Notes under the pieces: model-generated
What the model was told of the DNA's origin: nothing
What the model saw: only the letters and a program-made list of their open reading frames with translations
Database searches by the model: none
Translations under genes and position numbers: made by a program
In this document: positions 12,536-23,118 of the stretch, piece after piece
Layout: every line of letters begins with the position of its first letter
Numbering within the stretch: position 1 is the first letter of the stretch
Assembly (NCBI RefSeq): GCF_007565055.1
Contig: NC_044567.1
Span: 52,228,260-52,292,259 of the forward strand
DNA: 64,000 nucleotides
Direction of reading: 5' to 3'
DNA from: Rhinopithecus roxellana
Taxonomy: Eukaryota; Chordata; Mammalia; Primates; Cercopithecidae

Positions 12536-13560
12536 TGTGAGCAGTCTTTTAATCAGGAACAAATCTAACAGGAGAGTTGACTGAAGTTGGCCCACAGGAT
12601 TCTGAGCTGGGCAGTGCCTCCCTGAAGGCTTGCCACCTTGGGACGCCCTAGTTTACTGGGGTGTCTTGCGGAAATGCAGAAGGCAGTGTGTGGGCCTTGG
12701 GCCTTTCTGACAGCTGCCCGGGTTTGGCCAGGCCCTGCCTCCCCTCCCCACTGCCAACCCCTGGTCCCCCTCCTCTTTCCACTTGCATTCAGGGGTGTCT
12801 GCTGTTTTGAGAACATTAGAACTGGGAAGAGAGGTGGAGTCACATGCATTCTTGGTGGACATTATTCTAAACTTTTGTATCCAAGTTAATCCCCCTTATT
12901 CCACTGTGGCATTGCCGTTCTAAGCAATTACCCCATGCCTGCTGCTGAAGAGCTGCTCACTGGAGGCAGGCAGCGGCCCCGGCACTGCCCCTTGCATTAG
13001 GTCTTGTGTTTGATGTGCTCTTGTGAATTTACTTTGTCGGAACAAAATATTTACATGTTGGGTTCAGGAATCTCTCTCCTTTTAGCTCCCCATCTGGCCA
13101 TGAAATTCAGGAAACCTGTTCTCCCGTTGCCTGGTAATCGCCCCATGTAGGTGTAAATTCTGACAAAGTGCATCTGACCACTAAGGGGCCCCCTCGGTGA
13201 CCCCAACACATTCATAGCAGTGTTAAAAATGGCCTGCGTTTCGGAGATGCTGGCTGGCCTTTCAGTGCTTCTCAGGAAGCCACATGGCCTTTCCCTGTTC
13301 AGATGCCTGAAGGGAGTGCTTTGAGACAGGGGATGTGCTGGGAATGTGGGCGGCCTCCCTCCGGCCCCGGGGCCCTCCGTGGACCTGGGCTCCCTGGTGA
13401 GCACTGCAACCTCCCTGGGCGTTCCCTCCGGCGCCAGCGCCACTGCAACATATAGACCCGAGTGCTATTGTATTTTGGCTTGGTGTGTATGCTTTTCATT
13501 GTGTAAAATTGCTGTTCTTTTGACCATTTAAGTGATTGTTTTGTTTACTGTAAGTTTGAA

Positions 13561-13566
13561 AATAAA
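13561..13566 (+). promoter_or_regulatory. Poly(A) signal of USP22 (main)
   Basis: AATAAA lies in gaaaataaaaattaaa, followed within 30-40 bases by a T/G-rich stretch (tgactgtgctgtggttgg). This is a typical hexamer plus downstream element. Confidence 0.75.
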
Positions 13567-13707
13567 AATTAAAAAAAATCCAATTGACTGTGCTGTGGTT
13601 GGAGACTTTATTTACCAAGATGTTTACTCTTTCCTTTCCCCTCCCATTTTGAGGAGCTGTGTGACTCCTCCTCCTCCCCTAATGCTTTGTAGTCTCTTTT
13701 CTGTCAT

Positions 13708-13713
13708 AATAAA
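13708..13713 (+). promoter_or_regulatory. Second possible USP22 poly(A) signal
   Basis: A second AATAAA (cataataaagctac) occurs 147 bases after the first and is followed by a T-rich stretch (ggttttccttttatt). It could give a slightly longer 3' end. There is no direct evidence of use. Confidence 0.4.
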
Positions 13714-14740
13714 GCTACATTTTCTCTGAAAACTGGCCGGTTTTCCTTTTATTGACACAAGCAGCCGAGGAGAGGGTGGCAGGAGGGAGAAGAGCAGCCA
13801 GGGCAGACCGGCCTGCGTGGGGGCGTCCCTGGTCTGAGTCAGTGGCCAGAGCTGCAGCCTGGCTTTGTGCCTCAAGACTTGTCTGGGTGTCAGGGAGGCC
13901 GCGCACTCAACGTTTCGTCCCTTTCTGTGAGTGGCCTGCTGCTGCTTGAGCCTCATCCCTCCTTTTTTGGGCGGGAATGTGACATCCAGGATTTCGGACA
14001 GCCATGGACCTTCAGACCTGAAGCCCTTGACAGGCGGAATCCTTGCCAGGTGTGGATTGCAAGACCCAGGCTGTGGTTATGTGCATTTTGTAGCAAGCTC
14101 CCTGCATGGAGAGTAGCAAATGGATAGAAATACTGTCATCAGTGGAGAGAAGATGTGCACAGCTGTTCAGGTGCATGGTTCTGTGACAGGTCACGAGGCC
14201 ATGGTGGACCTCTATGACGTCCTCTTCTAGCAGCCCCCACATACTTCCCCTGCCCTCAGCGGGTCAGGAGTCTCCTGCTCAGCCTCATCTTCAATTCTGA
14301 AGCCTCTTGAGTTCTGAATAGTTCTGCCCCCTCTTTTTTCAGATGCTTCTGTGGCCAACCTTTATGGCAAGTTAATTTGACTTCCTTTACATGGAAACAC
14401 CAAGAACACCAGTGAACACTCCGGGTTTCAGACTTAGTTCTGTCTCCTCATGTTAAATAGAGCCATTGTTAGGTCCCCTGGGGGAAGCTTCACTCTGCCT
14501 GGGTCCTCAGACCTTCCAACCAGCAAAGCTCCATTTCTTCCAGACAGGCCTAGGAAAACTTGGAGACATTTGGGTGCAATACTCAACATCGTCCACTTTG
14601 ACACCTTCACTCTCACAACTACACCTGGTTATGGGAGAGTCAGCACCATACACTGGTTTCCAGTAGAAAGCATAAAATTCATCTCGTAAGACAACCTCAC
14701 TACTACAGCATAACCCGCGATCGTAAGCCCAGTTGCTTCC
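13714..14740. other. Intergenic stretch between USP22 and the TBC1D relic
   Basis: I see no recognisable gene, RNA or repeat here. The open TBC1D frame on the - strand continues to 14507, but beyond about 14750 it has no resemblance to family members that I can recall. Confidence 0.5.
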
Positions 14741-15045
14741 AGGTGGTGGCTGACATAGTGAGAAGTTAGTTCCCTGGTCAGGGGCCACGGCTGCGTGTCC
14801 CTCACTGAATGGGGTACCCTGGTCGCAAGCAATGCCCTGTGGGCTGCTGTGATGGCAACAGGCAGGGCCGGCGAGTCTGTGTCCAATTAGGGGCTCCCTG
14901 CAGTGAAGGCTGATCTCAGCCCTCTCCACAGTGTGGGCAGCCTGCCCACAGGTGGCCAACCGGTCCTCCTGGGAAACAGTGCCAGCCCAGGGCTCGACAC
15001 CAAGTCTCTTATCAGCAGATGGGGCACTCGGCAGTGGTGTCGGCC
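14740..15045 (-). pseudogene. TBC1D3-like C-terminal segment
   Basis: One - strand frame reads RLGVEPWAGTVSQEDRLATC, then GQAAHTVERAEISLHC and further on DQGTPFSEGH. This matches the TBC1D3 C-terminus (LDVEGPW, SQEDQLAPCWQAEHPAERV, DQGTPF) with a deletion before SQED and extra residues before DQGTPF. It places the end of the TBC1D relic here. Confidence 0.75.
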
Positions 15046-15800
15046 TGGTCAGGGCACGAGCAGGATGCTGAACCTCTTCCCTCCCATGCCTGTCTGATGG
15101 CTACTTTGTCCGTGGGCCCATCCAGCAATCGTGGTGGCTGGGGAAAGGAGCTGACTCCATCCACCTGGCGTGCTGTTTGTTTTCCCCACCTCAGGATCAA
15201 AAGCATCCTCTACAGGGATTCTCTTTGGTGGGAACGTGGGAATGTGGATGAAACTATCTTCACAGTCTGAGCTGCTGAGGCGATGATTGCAGGGCGCCCC
15301 TGCCCTCTGGGAAGCCCGGCTGGAAGGCGCTTGGCAGTGGTGCCTGCTGTGGCTGCGGCAGGGGCTAGACTGCAGGACAAGGCTTCCAGGAGGGAGATGG
15401 TGTGGCAGGCAGGGCCTTGAAGCCTCCAGGTGCCATGTTGGCATAGCAGGCTGGGACACTCGGGGCGCTGGTGGGCCAGTCTCCGAGGTGCAGCCTGCCT
15501 GCACTGCAGCGATGAGGCCAGGAAGCGGCTGCAGTGTTCACAACTGTTGACCCCCTTGAGCCAGCCCCCCACATCCTCATCACTGCACAGACTCAGCGTC
15601 TCTGGCCTGGCTTGCCTAGGTTCCCTGATGTGAATCCTTACAGCATCAGGGCTTACAGTGCCCTGGTCCCCTACGTGGTCACCTGGGGGCCCGTGGTGCC
15701 GCTGTCTTCCTAGGACTCGAGTTGAAGCCAGGCCCCTTGGCCTGGGACTCAGGACCTGGGGGAATGGGCTCTGACTCACAGGTGGAGTCAGAGGCCCCAA

Positions 15801-15870
15801 GGCCTCTCCAGGGCTGAGCTCCACAGGCCTGGGCCTCTGGAGTCCTAGGGTTCCCGTGTGGCCCCCTGGC
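15801..15870. repeat. Direct repeat copy 1 (about 70 bp)
   Basis: A stretch beginning ggcctctccagggctgagct is repeated at 16984-17054 with several mismatches. The copies are about 1.18 kb apart within the last-exon region of the TBC1D relic. Confidence 0.8.
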
Positions 15871-16529
15871 CTGAGGCTGGCTGGCTGGAGCTGCAGGACC
15901 CCCATGCTCAGCCTTCCCTCCAGAGGCCTTGATGGGACCAAGTTCCCCACTACATTGGATTTCCCAAGGCCCAAAGGCCAAACAATAAAATAGCAATAAA
16001 AACCAAGGTCCAGGAGCCATCTGGGGCTGTAAGGCAGCTGGGCGGGTACCGTCTGGGCTCCTTCCATTCCAAGTTCTTCTTCTACCGAGGGGGGTTGCAG
16101 GCAGGTGCCACCTTGCTGCTGGGAGGGGTCTCTCGACCTGCGTCCTCTCTGTCATAAGCCCAGGCAGGGCCTGGTGTCAGGGCCCAGTGGGCTTGCTGGA
16201 CCAGGCCTGGCTTGTGGTTCCAGAGCTGCCCAGGTTAAGATGTTGGAAGTGACGGGCACAGTAGCCCTGTTCAAAATTGTAGTTGGGGAACCATGGGCTC
16301 CCAACATCCAGGTCTGTCGGGCACTGTGGCATAGACTTCCAGCACAGGCATTTTCATATACAAGGCCTGACCTCACTGGGTGACAGGCTGGCCTCATCTT
16401 GAGCCTCTGGGCCCCTCACAGAGTGGCTTGCTGCCCTGGGTTCTGGTGAAGCCTCCTTGTGCTGCTGGGCCTCGGCCTCAGCCTTGAGGACAGCCTAATC
16501 AGGCCAAGCTGGGGGAGGACAAGGCTTTT

Positions 16530-16800
16530 TGTTTTTGTTTTTTTTTTTTTTTTTTTGAGACGGAGTCTCGCTCTGTCGCCCAGGCTGGAGTGCAGTGGCC
16601 GGATCTCAGCTCACTGCAAGCTCCGCCTCCCGGGTTTACGCCATTCTCCTGCCTCAGCCTCCCGAGTAGCTGGGACTACAGGCGCCCGCCACGTCGCCCG
16701 GCTAGTTTTTTGTATTTTTTTAGTAGAGACGGGGTTTCACCGTGTTCGCCAGGATGGTCTCCATCTCCTGACCTCGTGATCCGCCCGTCTCGGCTTCCCA
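16530..16800 (-). mobile_element. Young AluY-type insertion, antisense, 5'-truncated
   Basis: A long T run is followed by gagacggagtctcgctctgt. The copy ends within the left arm (cggcttccca). A clear target-site duplication, aggacaaggctttt, flanks it (16516-16529 and 16801-16814). It has the 'gtttacgcc' and 'ggctagtttttt' variants typical of Old World monkey AluY. Confidence 0.95.
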
Positions 16801-16983
16801 AGGACAAGGCTTTTGTCCGGAGGGACTGATGGCATGAGTCCCTGGAGCTGAGCTGGTGGGGTGGGGAGAGCCAGTCTGTCCCCCTCAGATAGGGGCCCAA
16901 TGCCAGGGGACGCCCTCGAGGACGCTCACTTCAGTTCTGCTGGAAAAAACAAGACATGGTCGGCATCTTCACCGAGCCCATCG

Positions 16984-17054
16984 GGCCTCTCCAGGGCTGG
17001 GCCCCACAGGCCTGGGCCTCTGGAGTCCTCCGGGTCCCCGTGTGACCCCCTGGC
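16984..17054. repeat. Direct repeat copy 2 (about 70 bp)
   Basis: This is the partner of 15801-15870 (gggcctctccagggctgggc onward). The similarity starts and ends abruptly, which suggests a local duplication. Confidence 0.8.
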
Positions 17055-17485
17055 CGGACACTGAGGACGCCCCTGCAGGCTGCTGATCCCAGGGTGAGGG
17101 CTGTGTGCAGCCTGGGGTGGGGGAGCTTTCAGGGAACTTCAGGTCGCTCCTGAAATGGTCCCCAGGGTACAGGCTGGCTCGGGGCTTCCTGCCTCACGCC
17201 CTCATCTCAGGGCTGTTCAGCAGCCCCGAGTCAGAACTCAGGTGAAAGGGACCTTCACTATCACCCACCCCCTTGCCACCTCGCATGGGGTCTGTCTCCA
17301 CAGTGGGTGAGAAGTGAATGGGTACGGGTTTCCCTCTCTCCTCCAGGCCATCCACCCCATGCCAGGGCTGGACCGATCCCACACCCAGCTGAACTCTTGG
17401 TTGTGTCTCTGGGTCAGGGCTTCCCCCCGTGCCCTCTTCCCAAATCCTCTCTGGGTCAGGACACTGATTCTCTTGTCCACCTGGT

Positions 17486-17522
17486 TTGTTGTCTTGACAC
17501 CCTTGTTGTCTTGACACCCTTG
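17486..17522. repeat. Short tandem duplication (2 x 18 bp)
   Basis: ttgttgtcttgacaccc occurs twice back to back. Confidence 0.85.
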
Positions 17523-17778
17523 GAGGGGCACTCAAGAATGAGGGGTTCCTGCTGCTTGGAGGTGGGGGCAGGGACTCCCACACCTGGATCTGACTGCCCC
17601 AGTGCCCTTCAGGGCCCTTTGAGAGGGCGATGGGGACAATGTGGAAAGTTGGGGAGGGAAGTTGGGGAGTCCTGCCCACAGCCCCTGCCTATCTGCACCT
17701 CATGGCCAGGACACATGCACTCAGTGCCTGCCCTGTGGGCTGGCAGACCCATTTTACTTCCTTAGAGTACAGGAAGAA

Positions 17779-18068
17779 GGCTGGTGCGGTGCCTCACGCC
17801 TGTAATCCCAGCACTTTGGGAGGCCGAGGCGGGCGGATCACAAAGTCAAGTGATCGAGACCAGCCTGGCCAACATGGTGAAACCCCATCTCCACTAAAAA
17901 TACAAAAATTAGCTGGGTGTGGTGGCGTGTACCTGATGTCTCAGCTACTCGGGAGGCTGAGGCAGGAGAATTGCTTGAACCTAGGAGGCAGAGGTTCCAG
18001 TGAGCCAAGATCGACTCACTGCACTCCAGCCTGGTGACAGAGCAAGACTCTGTCTCAGAAAAACAAAG
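17779..18068 (+). mobile_element. Alu, sense, within the TBC1D relic last exon
   Basis: The element runs from ggctggtgcggtgcctcacgc to ctcagaaaaacaaag. It lies just downstream (in gene sense) of the TGA at 18205, so it interrupts the former last exon. Confidence 0.93.
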
Positions 18069-18204
18069 AGTAGAGGAGGAAGAGATGCAGGAGGAAGACC
18101 AGGTAGGAGGGCTGGTGGGGCCAGAGCACTCCCCACCACTGACTGTCCCAGAGGGTGACTCGGGAGGGGACCTGGTACTGGAGCCCACCTGGGGGTGGCA
18201 GGTC

Positions 18205-18338
18205 TCAGTGTTTCCTTGTGAGTTCCTTCATGGAGGTTTGAAGGTTCCTGAGGACCACGTTGTCCTCCAGGGCCCAGCTCTGAGAGAGTCGCTCCTGAAA
18301 CTCCCAGACGGTGCACCAGGAAAGCTTCATGAGGCGCT
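18205..18338 (-). pseudogene. TBC1D-family relic, start of last exon, early stop
   Basis: The acceptor is tccctag. The exon reads KLSWCTVWEFQERLSQSW, then ALEDNVVLRNLQTSMKELTR and KH-TGA. Relatives read KKLTRKQGDLPPP, and the DLPPP here follows directly after the TGA in the same frame. The stop therefore cuts off the C-terminal region. Confidence 0.85.
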
Positions 18339-18707
18339 CTAGGGACAGGGCGGGCATCAGGCTGGGAGGGTTCCCTGCAGGGGATCGGTGTTCGCTCCCT
18401 GTTTCCACCAGGCCCACCTTCCACTGGGTGGTGCCAGGTCCTTTTTGGCCACCCCAGGGTCCGGCTGTGCCCAGGAGGCCACAGCTAGGGGAGGCCGGGC
18501 AGGGAAGTGCTCACCACACTCCTGACTTTCATCTGGGTCATGTGCAGGGTGGACTCAGTGTCATCATGCCTTGCCCAGCCCACCAGGCCAGACCCCTCCT
18601 TGAGACAGAGCAGAGAGTCACAGGAATAGTGTAAGGACACGTCCCTCAGGCCAGCCGGGGTCTGTGCCTCATGGTCCCCAAGGCACCCTCAGGCACACGG
18701 GACTTAC

Positions 18708-18796
18708 CCCTGTGTATTTTGAATGATGCATGCGCCATGGCCCTCAGTACCCGCTTGCCCTTCAAGACAAGCACATCCCACAGTTGCAGGGTGAGC
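18708..18796 (-). pseudogene. TBC1D-family relic, exon LTLQLWDVLVLKG
   Basis: The acceptor is ccttcag and the donor gtaagt. The open reading LTLQLWDVLVLKGKRVLRAM then AHASFKIH matches the family's LTLRLWDVYLVEGEQALMP and IAFKVQ. Confidence 0.85.
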
Positions 18797-19270
18797 CTGA
18801 AGGATTTTGTAAGGACAGCAAGTGTGGGGGGACCTGTCTTTCTGGGCTGGGATCAGAGGCCTGAGCAGGGCCCCCTGGGGTTTCAGTCCCCTGGAGTGCT
18901 GAGGACCCCTCTCCATGGGATGAGACCCCCTCATAAAACTGGGTCAGACCAGGTCCTGCAGCTCCTCATGGGGGACACACCTCAGCAGTGATGTGGCTTC
19001 TGGAAGGAGGGGCTTCCTGAGGACTTTGGGCTTCCGTGGGTCCTCCCAAGTCGGGTCCTGGTCCAGTCTGCCCATAAGGCTGGGCCTAAGCCCTGGCCTC
19101 TGCCATGGGATGCACCCTCTCAAGCAGGGCCTGGTTTGTGTGTCATCAGGGACCTGCCTGTGCCTCCTACGGGCTGGGGGTGAGCCGAGTCCTCCTGGTG
19201 GAGCTGGACCCCTGGGCGGCGGCAGCTGGGCACCGTGTTCATGGGCTGGGGTCTCCCTGTGCCTCCTTAC

Positions 19271-19336
19271 CCCATCAGTGAAACACCAGAGGAGCCACTG
19301 CAGCATGAAACCATCACCGCACAGCCCTTCCTCGCC
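19271..19336 (-). pseudogene. TBC1D-family relic, exon GEEGLCGDGFMLQWLLWCFT
   Basis: A 66-base exon between acceptor cccttcag and donor gtaagg corresponds to the family segment ...LCGQCSPLGCLIRILIDG. It is diverged but open. Confidence 0.72.
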
Positions 19337-19684
19337 CTGAAGGGAGGGGCAGAGGTGCTCAGGGCCCCTTGAGTTGCCCTGCAATCCTCCCTTCCAGGCC
19401 CCTCTGCAGACCCTTCCTCAAGGGGCAAAACCCAAGGGTCTCCCAACACATCCATGCACGATGCCCGGTGGACGCATTTCCTTCAGCCCTGCTTAGCCAG
19501 AGCTCAGCCCTGCCTGCTCCCAGCGCCTCTGGATCCTCTGGGGGCAGGAAAAGGACACCCAACTTCAAATTCATGGAGAATCCCCATCCCAGGTCAGGCC
19601 GTGGCTGGGACTCGGCCTCTTGCCAGCCCCATGAGGGGCTCGAGTCTCCCCTGGCCCATGGGACCCAGGGTGTGATTCACTCAC

Positions 19685-19778
19685 CAGGCGTCTCATGATC
19701 TCCGGGAAGGACTTTGCAGCACCTGCTCCTGGTGCGATAGGCGCCTCCGGAGCCAGGCAATATTTGGGCTGTAGAATA
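19685..19778 (-). pseudogene. TBC1D-family relic, exon with in-frame TGA
   Basis: The acceptor is cttctcag and the donor gtgagt. The family frame reads FYSPNIAWLRRRLSHQEQVL and then QSPSRRS followed by TGA (19693-19695), where relatives continue with a Met/Trp-containing segment. The exon structure matches the family. Confidence 0.82.
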
Positions 19779-20479
19779 CTGAGAAGCCCTCGACCCCTCA
19801 CCCCATCAGAGCCCACGCCCAAGATGTGGAGGCGTCAGCTGGAATTGCTGGGTAGTGGCAGGGGACCCCGGGTCCCAAGGCCTCCCTTTCTACCATCCAG
19901 TGACCCCACCACACAGCCTCAGCCCTGAGGAGGAGGGCCCTGGCTGGAAGCGCAGCCCAGTGGCTTCCTGGGTCAAGGTGCCAGGAGGACAGGCCTGCCT
20001 CTGACACCGTGAGGCAGGGCTGAGGCAGGTGGGTGCCAGCAGGGAGAAGGGGGTGGGTGCTGGGGTGCTGGATGCGGGGTCAGGCTAGGGGACATGGGAT
20101 GGGCAGACATTGCCATCTGGGCTTCGTCGGCCCATTCATGTGCAGGGAGGGTGGCTGGGAGCGCAGCCAGCTGGGAGGCAGGAGGACCCTCAGGGAGGTG
20201 AATGGTGCCTGCACAAAGTCGGGGCTGGCTTTGGGCGACAGAGGGTGGCCAGGGGGAGGTATCGGTCCCTCTGCTGTTGGGGATGAAAGGCGTCTGACTT
20301 GTGGTGAGAGGGTCCCTGTCCAGACCCAGGCTCCTGTGGGACCCTCAGTAGGGATGTCCTGGAGGCTCCAAACAAGCTGGGATGCAAGGAAAGCACCTTG
20401 CCTGGAAGTTGGGATCACCGGCCAGGGTGACCGTCCCCTGGCCTTGCTGTGAGAGGCCTGGGGGCAGCTGTCCACCTAC

Positions 20480-20599
20480 CCTGCAGGGAGTGCCTCTGAC
20501 TGTCCAGCAGCTGTCCAACACCCAGACACCATCTTCCTCCAGCAGATACAGGAGGAGGATGGCAGTGACGTGGCTCAGGTGCCTGTGGTAGCCCACCTC
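20480..20599 (-). pseudogene. TBC1D-family relic, exon with frameshift
   Basis: The acceptor is ttttgcag and the donor gtaggt. The first part reads EVGYHRHLSHVTAILLLYLL and then EEDG. The family's QLL...ERHSLQ part (QLLDSQRHSLQ) is in the next frame, so one base was lost between the two near 20515. Confidence 0.87.
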
Positions 20600-21601
20600 C
20601 TGCAAAAGCCAGAGTCACCATGGAAGGATGTCACCTGGGAGGGCTGAGGCCACCTGGGAGGACTCACGTCACCAGAGATGGCTGAGGTCCTCGGGGACAC
20701 CTGCCACAGGCCCCCGGGATTTGGGGTGCAGAGACTGCACCTCTCCCCTGGCACTCAGAATGAGGACTGAACAGGTCACACATGACTCAGTTGACAAGGA
20801 GCCTGGAGGGATTCCTGCAGCGAGCGCCCAAGCTCACATGGCCCGAAAGGGCACAGACAAGGATTGCTCATGCCCCCTATCCTGGGCCAGGCCGAGGAGG
20901 TCACTGTCGTAGGCCTGGAGTAGCACCTGTGGACTGCACCCACCATGAGGGCAGGTGGCAGGGTGCTGACCACCACACAAAGGGTCCTGTGATGGCCCAG
21001 GGGCTGCCTGTTGGTGCACAACAAATGTGGGCAGCCCATGGAGTCGGCTTAGTGGCTCTTCCTGCCTGGAATGGTCTGGAAAGTGGGAGCTGAGCAGGAG
21101 CAACCACCTGGGTGATCCCCTCTCTGTCTGCTGGGCTCCTATGGGGTTCAGGCAAAGGGGAAATTGGATCCTTTCCAGGTTTCTGGTGAAGAAGAGGCTT
21201 CCTCAGTATGCAGACTCATTTCATGACAAGAGCCTGGCCCATCAGGCACCTCAGCCACTTGTCAAACCTGTCTCCTGTGAGGACCATCTGCATGCGACCC
21301 TGCCAAGCTCTTGGCTTTGGGCAACACCAGGAGGGGAAGGTCATTTCTTCGTCTGAGATGTGGTGGTCGGGTGCAGGTGACACCAGGATTCTGGGCCTCA
21401 ACCCCTTTCCATCTCAGTTTGACCCCTTGCGCCGCCCCCTTGCTTGGGTGTCCACGCCAGCAGTGAGCTTGAGTCCTGCCTACTACGTGCTGGTGGGTCA
21501 TGAACACTGAATTTTCAAGAAGTGCCGACACCCCCGAGAGACACCCATGCCTGTGAATATGGGCACAGGGCCCAGGAATATCGCTGCCCGGGAATACTCA
21601 C

Positions 21602-21650
21602 AGGGTTGTATGCAGAATAGGCCACAAGGATGTCACATAATTCCTGCTGC
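21602..21650 (-). pseudogene. TBC1D-family relic, exon encoding QQELCDILVAYSAYNP
   Basis: A 49-base exon has acceptor ttttctag on the - strand and donor gtgagt. The peptide is nearly identical to the TBC1D3/TBC1D28 TBC-domain core. No lesion is present in this exon. Confidence 0.88.
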
Positions 21651-21869
21651 CTAGAAAAGAGGGAAAAGGGGGTTTTGTTTTGTGTGGATGCTGTCAGTTT
21701 CAGTTTGTCTACAAACCCTGACAACGAACACAATTCTGGGTTCAGATGATCTGTGAGTTCCTCAGGACACCTGAGTTTTTAGGAGTTTTTTCAGTAAAAC
21801 CCACATTCCTTGCAATGCAAATATCACAGGGGTGCAGTGGGATCAGTGATCATTTTCACTCTGGTTGAT

Positions 21870-22285
21870 TTTTTTCTTCCCCTTTTTCTCACTTTGCACA
21901 CATTGAAGTCCAGTCTTCAGGACATGCAGTTCCACGGTTCTTAACTAATGTGCAGATCCTCCCATCCACCACTGCAGCCCCTCCTGGAGCGGCTCCTTCA
22001 TCCTCATCCCCAGCATGTCCCCTTTGCAGTCTCCCGGCTCTGTCAGCCCCTGGCCATCCTGACCTGTTTTGTCTCTATGGTTTGCCCTTTTCCAGAATGG
22101 CTGATGAATTGGAATCCTGTGGTGGTAGCCTGTTGGGTCTGGCTTCGTTCCCTCAGCAATACACATCTAAGATCCACCCATGTTCCTGCGGGCATCAGGG
22201 GTTCGCTCCTTTTCCTCACTGAGTTGTCTCTGTCTGAAGAGTGGAACCCCCTTCGTCCCCAGTTCCCATGTTGAAGATCATCTGG
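21870..22285 (-). mobile_element. Probable old L1 fragment, antisense
   Basis: The order 'ttcttaactaatgtgcagatcc', 'tctatggtttgcccttttccagaatg', 'catctaagatccacccatgttcc' resembles the antisense 3' region of very old L1. It is heavily diverged. Confidence 0.5.
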
Positions 22286-22900
22286 GCAGCCTCCGGGGGT
22301 GAGCGACAATCAATCAAGCAGTGAATGTGGCATGCGGGTTTTATTTGCACGTCAATTTTCAAATCAGTGTGGTCAATATCTGTGACACTTTGGGGACATG
22401 TGGTACAAGGCCACTGAGCTTTGTGAGCCACAGCCCATCTGACTTACAAAGTGGCTGTGCCCTGTCACATTCCCACCAGCCATGGATGAGAGTTTCCGGG
22501 GCCCCGCATCCTGCCTGGTATTTTGGGCTGTCAGTGCTGCTCAGGAAGGCTCCTGAGCCCCGCCATCCTGCCACCTTCCCGTGGGTCCCTACCCTGGGTT
22601 GTGGCTCTCATTTCTGTAAAGCACCAAGCCTGCCACACCCCCGAAAGGGACACCTCCTTCTGGGCTTAGCCCTGAAGGCCCCGCATCCTGAGAACCCTGG
22701 GCCCAGGCAAACCTGAGGGCTGGCACTCCACACCCACCCTTCCCGGGTGCCACTCTCCTGGGTATCTGACTGCCAGGATGTCTTAAACTGATTTTATCAA
22801 GCTACAGCGAATAACAGGGATGAGCCCCGGGCCTCTACGTTTAGAAGCAGCGGCAGTGACAGGACTGAGGGATGGCCTGAAGCTTGTCACTCAAGCATCG
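22286..22900. other. Stretch where TACI exon 5 would be expected
   Basis: I looked on the - strand for the cytoplasmic-tail exon of TACI (MEAGSP and CSFCFPEC motifs) and found nothing. I also see no TBC1D N-terminal exons. No other feature is recognised. Confidence 0.5.
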
Positions 22901-22933
22901 AGAAGGGTGAGGACCCCAGTTTCACGCACTCAC

Positions 22934-23118
22934 CCTGGGACAACTTGGCTGTACTTTGACAGGGCCTTGTGGGGGGCTGGCAGGAGCAGGGATCCCCCCT
23001 TTTCTTGAGGAAGCAGGCTACTGCCGCCAGGAAGCAGCAGAGGACGGCACACAGGCAGAGCCCCAGCGTGCTGTAGACCAGGGCCAGCTGATCCGCACTC
23101 AGCTTCAGCACGGGAGAG
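22934..23118 (-). pseudogene. TACI relic exon 4 (transmembrane), frameshifted
   Basis: The acceptor is tcttgcag and the donor gtgagt. One frame reads LKLSADQLALVYSTLGLCLC, then AVACFLKKRGDPCSCQP and TAKLSQ, nearly identical to human TACI. The first bases, ctctcccgtgctg, are one short of the human ctctcccggggctg. Joined to exon 3, the frame would therefore hit TGA after four codons. Confidence 0.88.

Larger units (their letters stand above)
10276..13585 (+). other. USP22: USP22 3' untranslated region
   Basis: From the stop codon to just past the AATAAA at 13561 there is about 3.3 kb without convincing coding sequence. This fits the long 3'UTR known for USP22 mRNA. An antisense Alu with target-site duplications (gagcagtctttt) is inserted at 12250-12535, so the mature transcript should carry an inverted Alu. 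An A/T-rich stretch surrounds the poly(A) signal. The exact cleavage point is inferred. Confidence 0.8.
14507..21650 (-). pseudogene. TBC1D3/TBC1D26-27-28 family pseudogene
   Basis: Successive - strand exons match the TBC1D3-like family, whose TBC domain is a Rab-GAP fold: 21650-21602 (QQELCDILVAYSAYNP), 20599-20480 (EVGYHRHLSHVTAILLLYL), 19778-19685 (FYSPN...HQEQVLQ), 19336-19271 (EEGLCG...WCFTDG), 18796-18708 (LTLQLWDVLVLKG) and 18338 onward (LEDNVVLRNLQTSMKELTRK). A C-terminal match (VSQEDRLATC...ERAEIS...DQGTPF) lies at about 14.8-15.05 kb. Splice sites are canonical, so the copy is unprocessed. Lesions are a 1-base deletion near 20515, TGA at 19693-19695 and TGA at 18205-18207. An Alu lies at 17.8-18.1 kb. 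The N-terminal exons were not found. The best relative may be TBC1D27/28 or TBC1D3, and I cannot choose without alignment. Confidence 0.85.

Noticed and set aside
15210..16067. Longest open frame of the window (285 codons, - strand).
   Set aside because: It is in a different frame from the TBC1D3-like C-terminal match just downstream, the peptide resembles nothing I know, and GC-rich sequence often keeps long chance frames. No promoter or splice context supports it.
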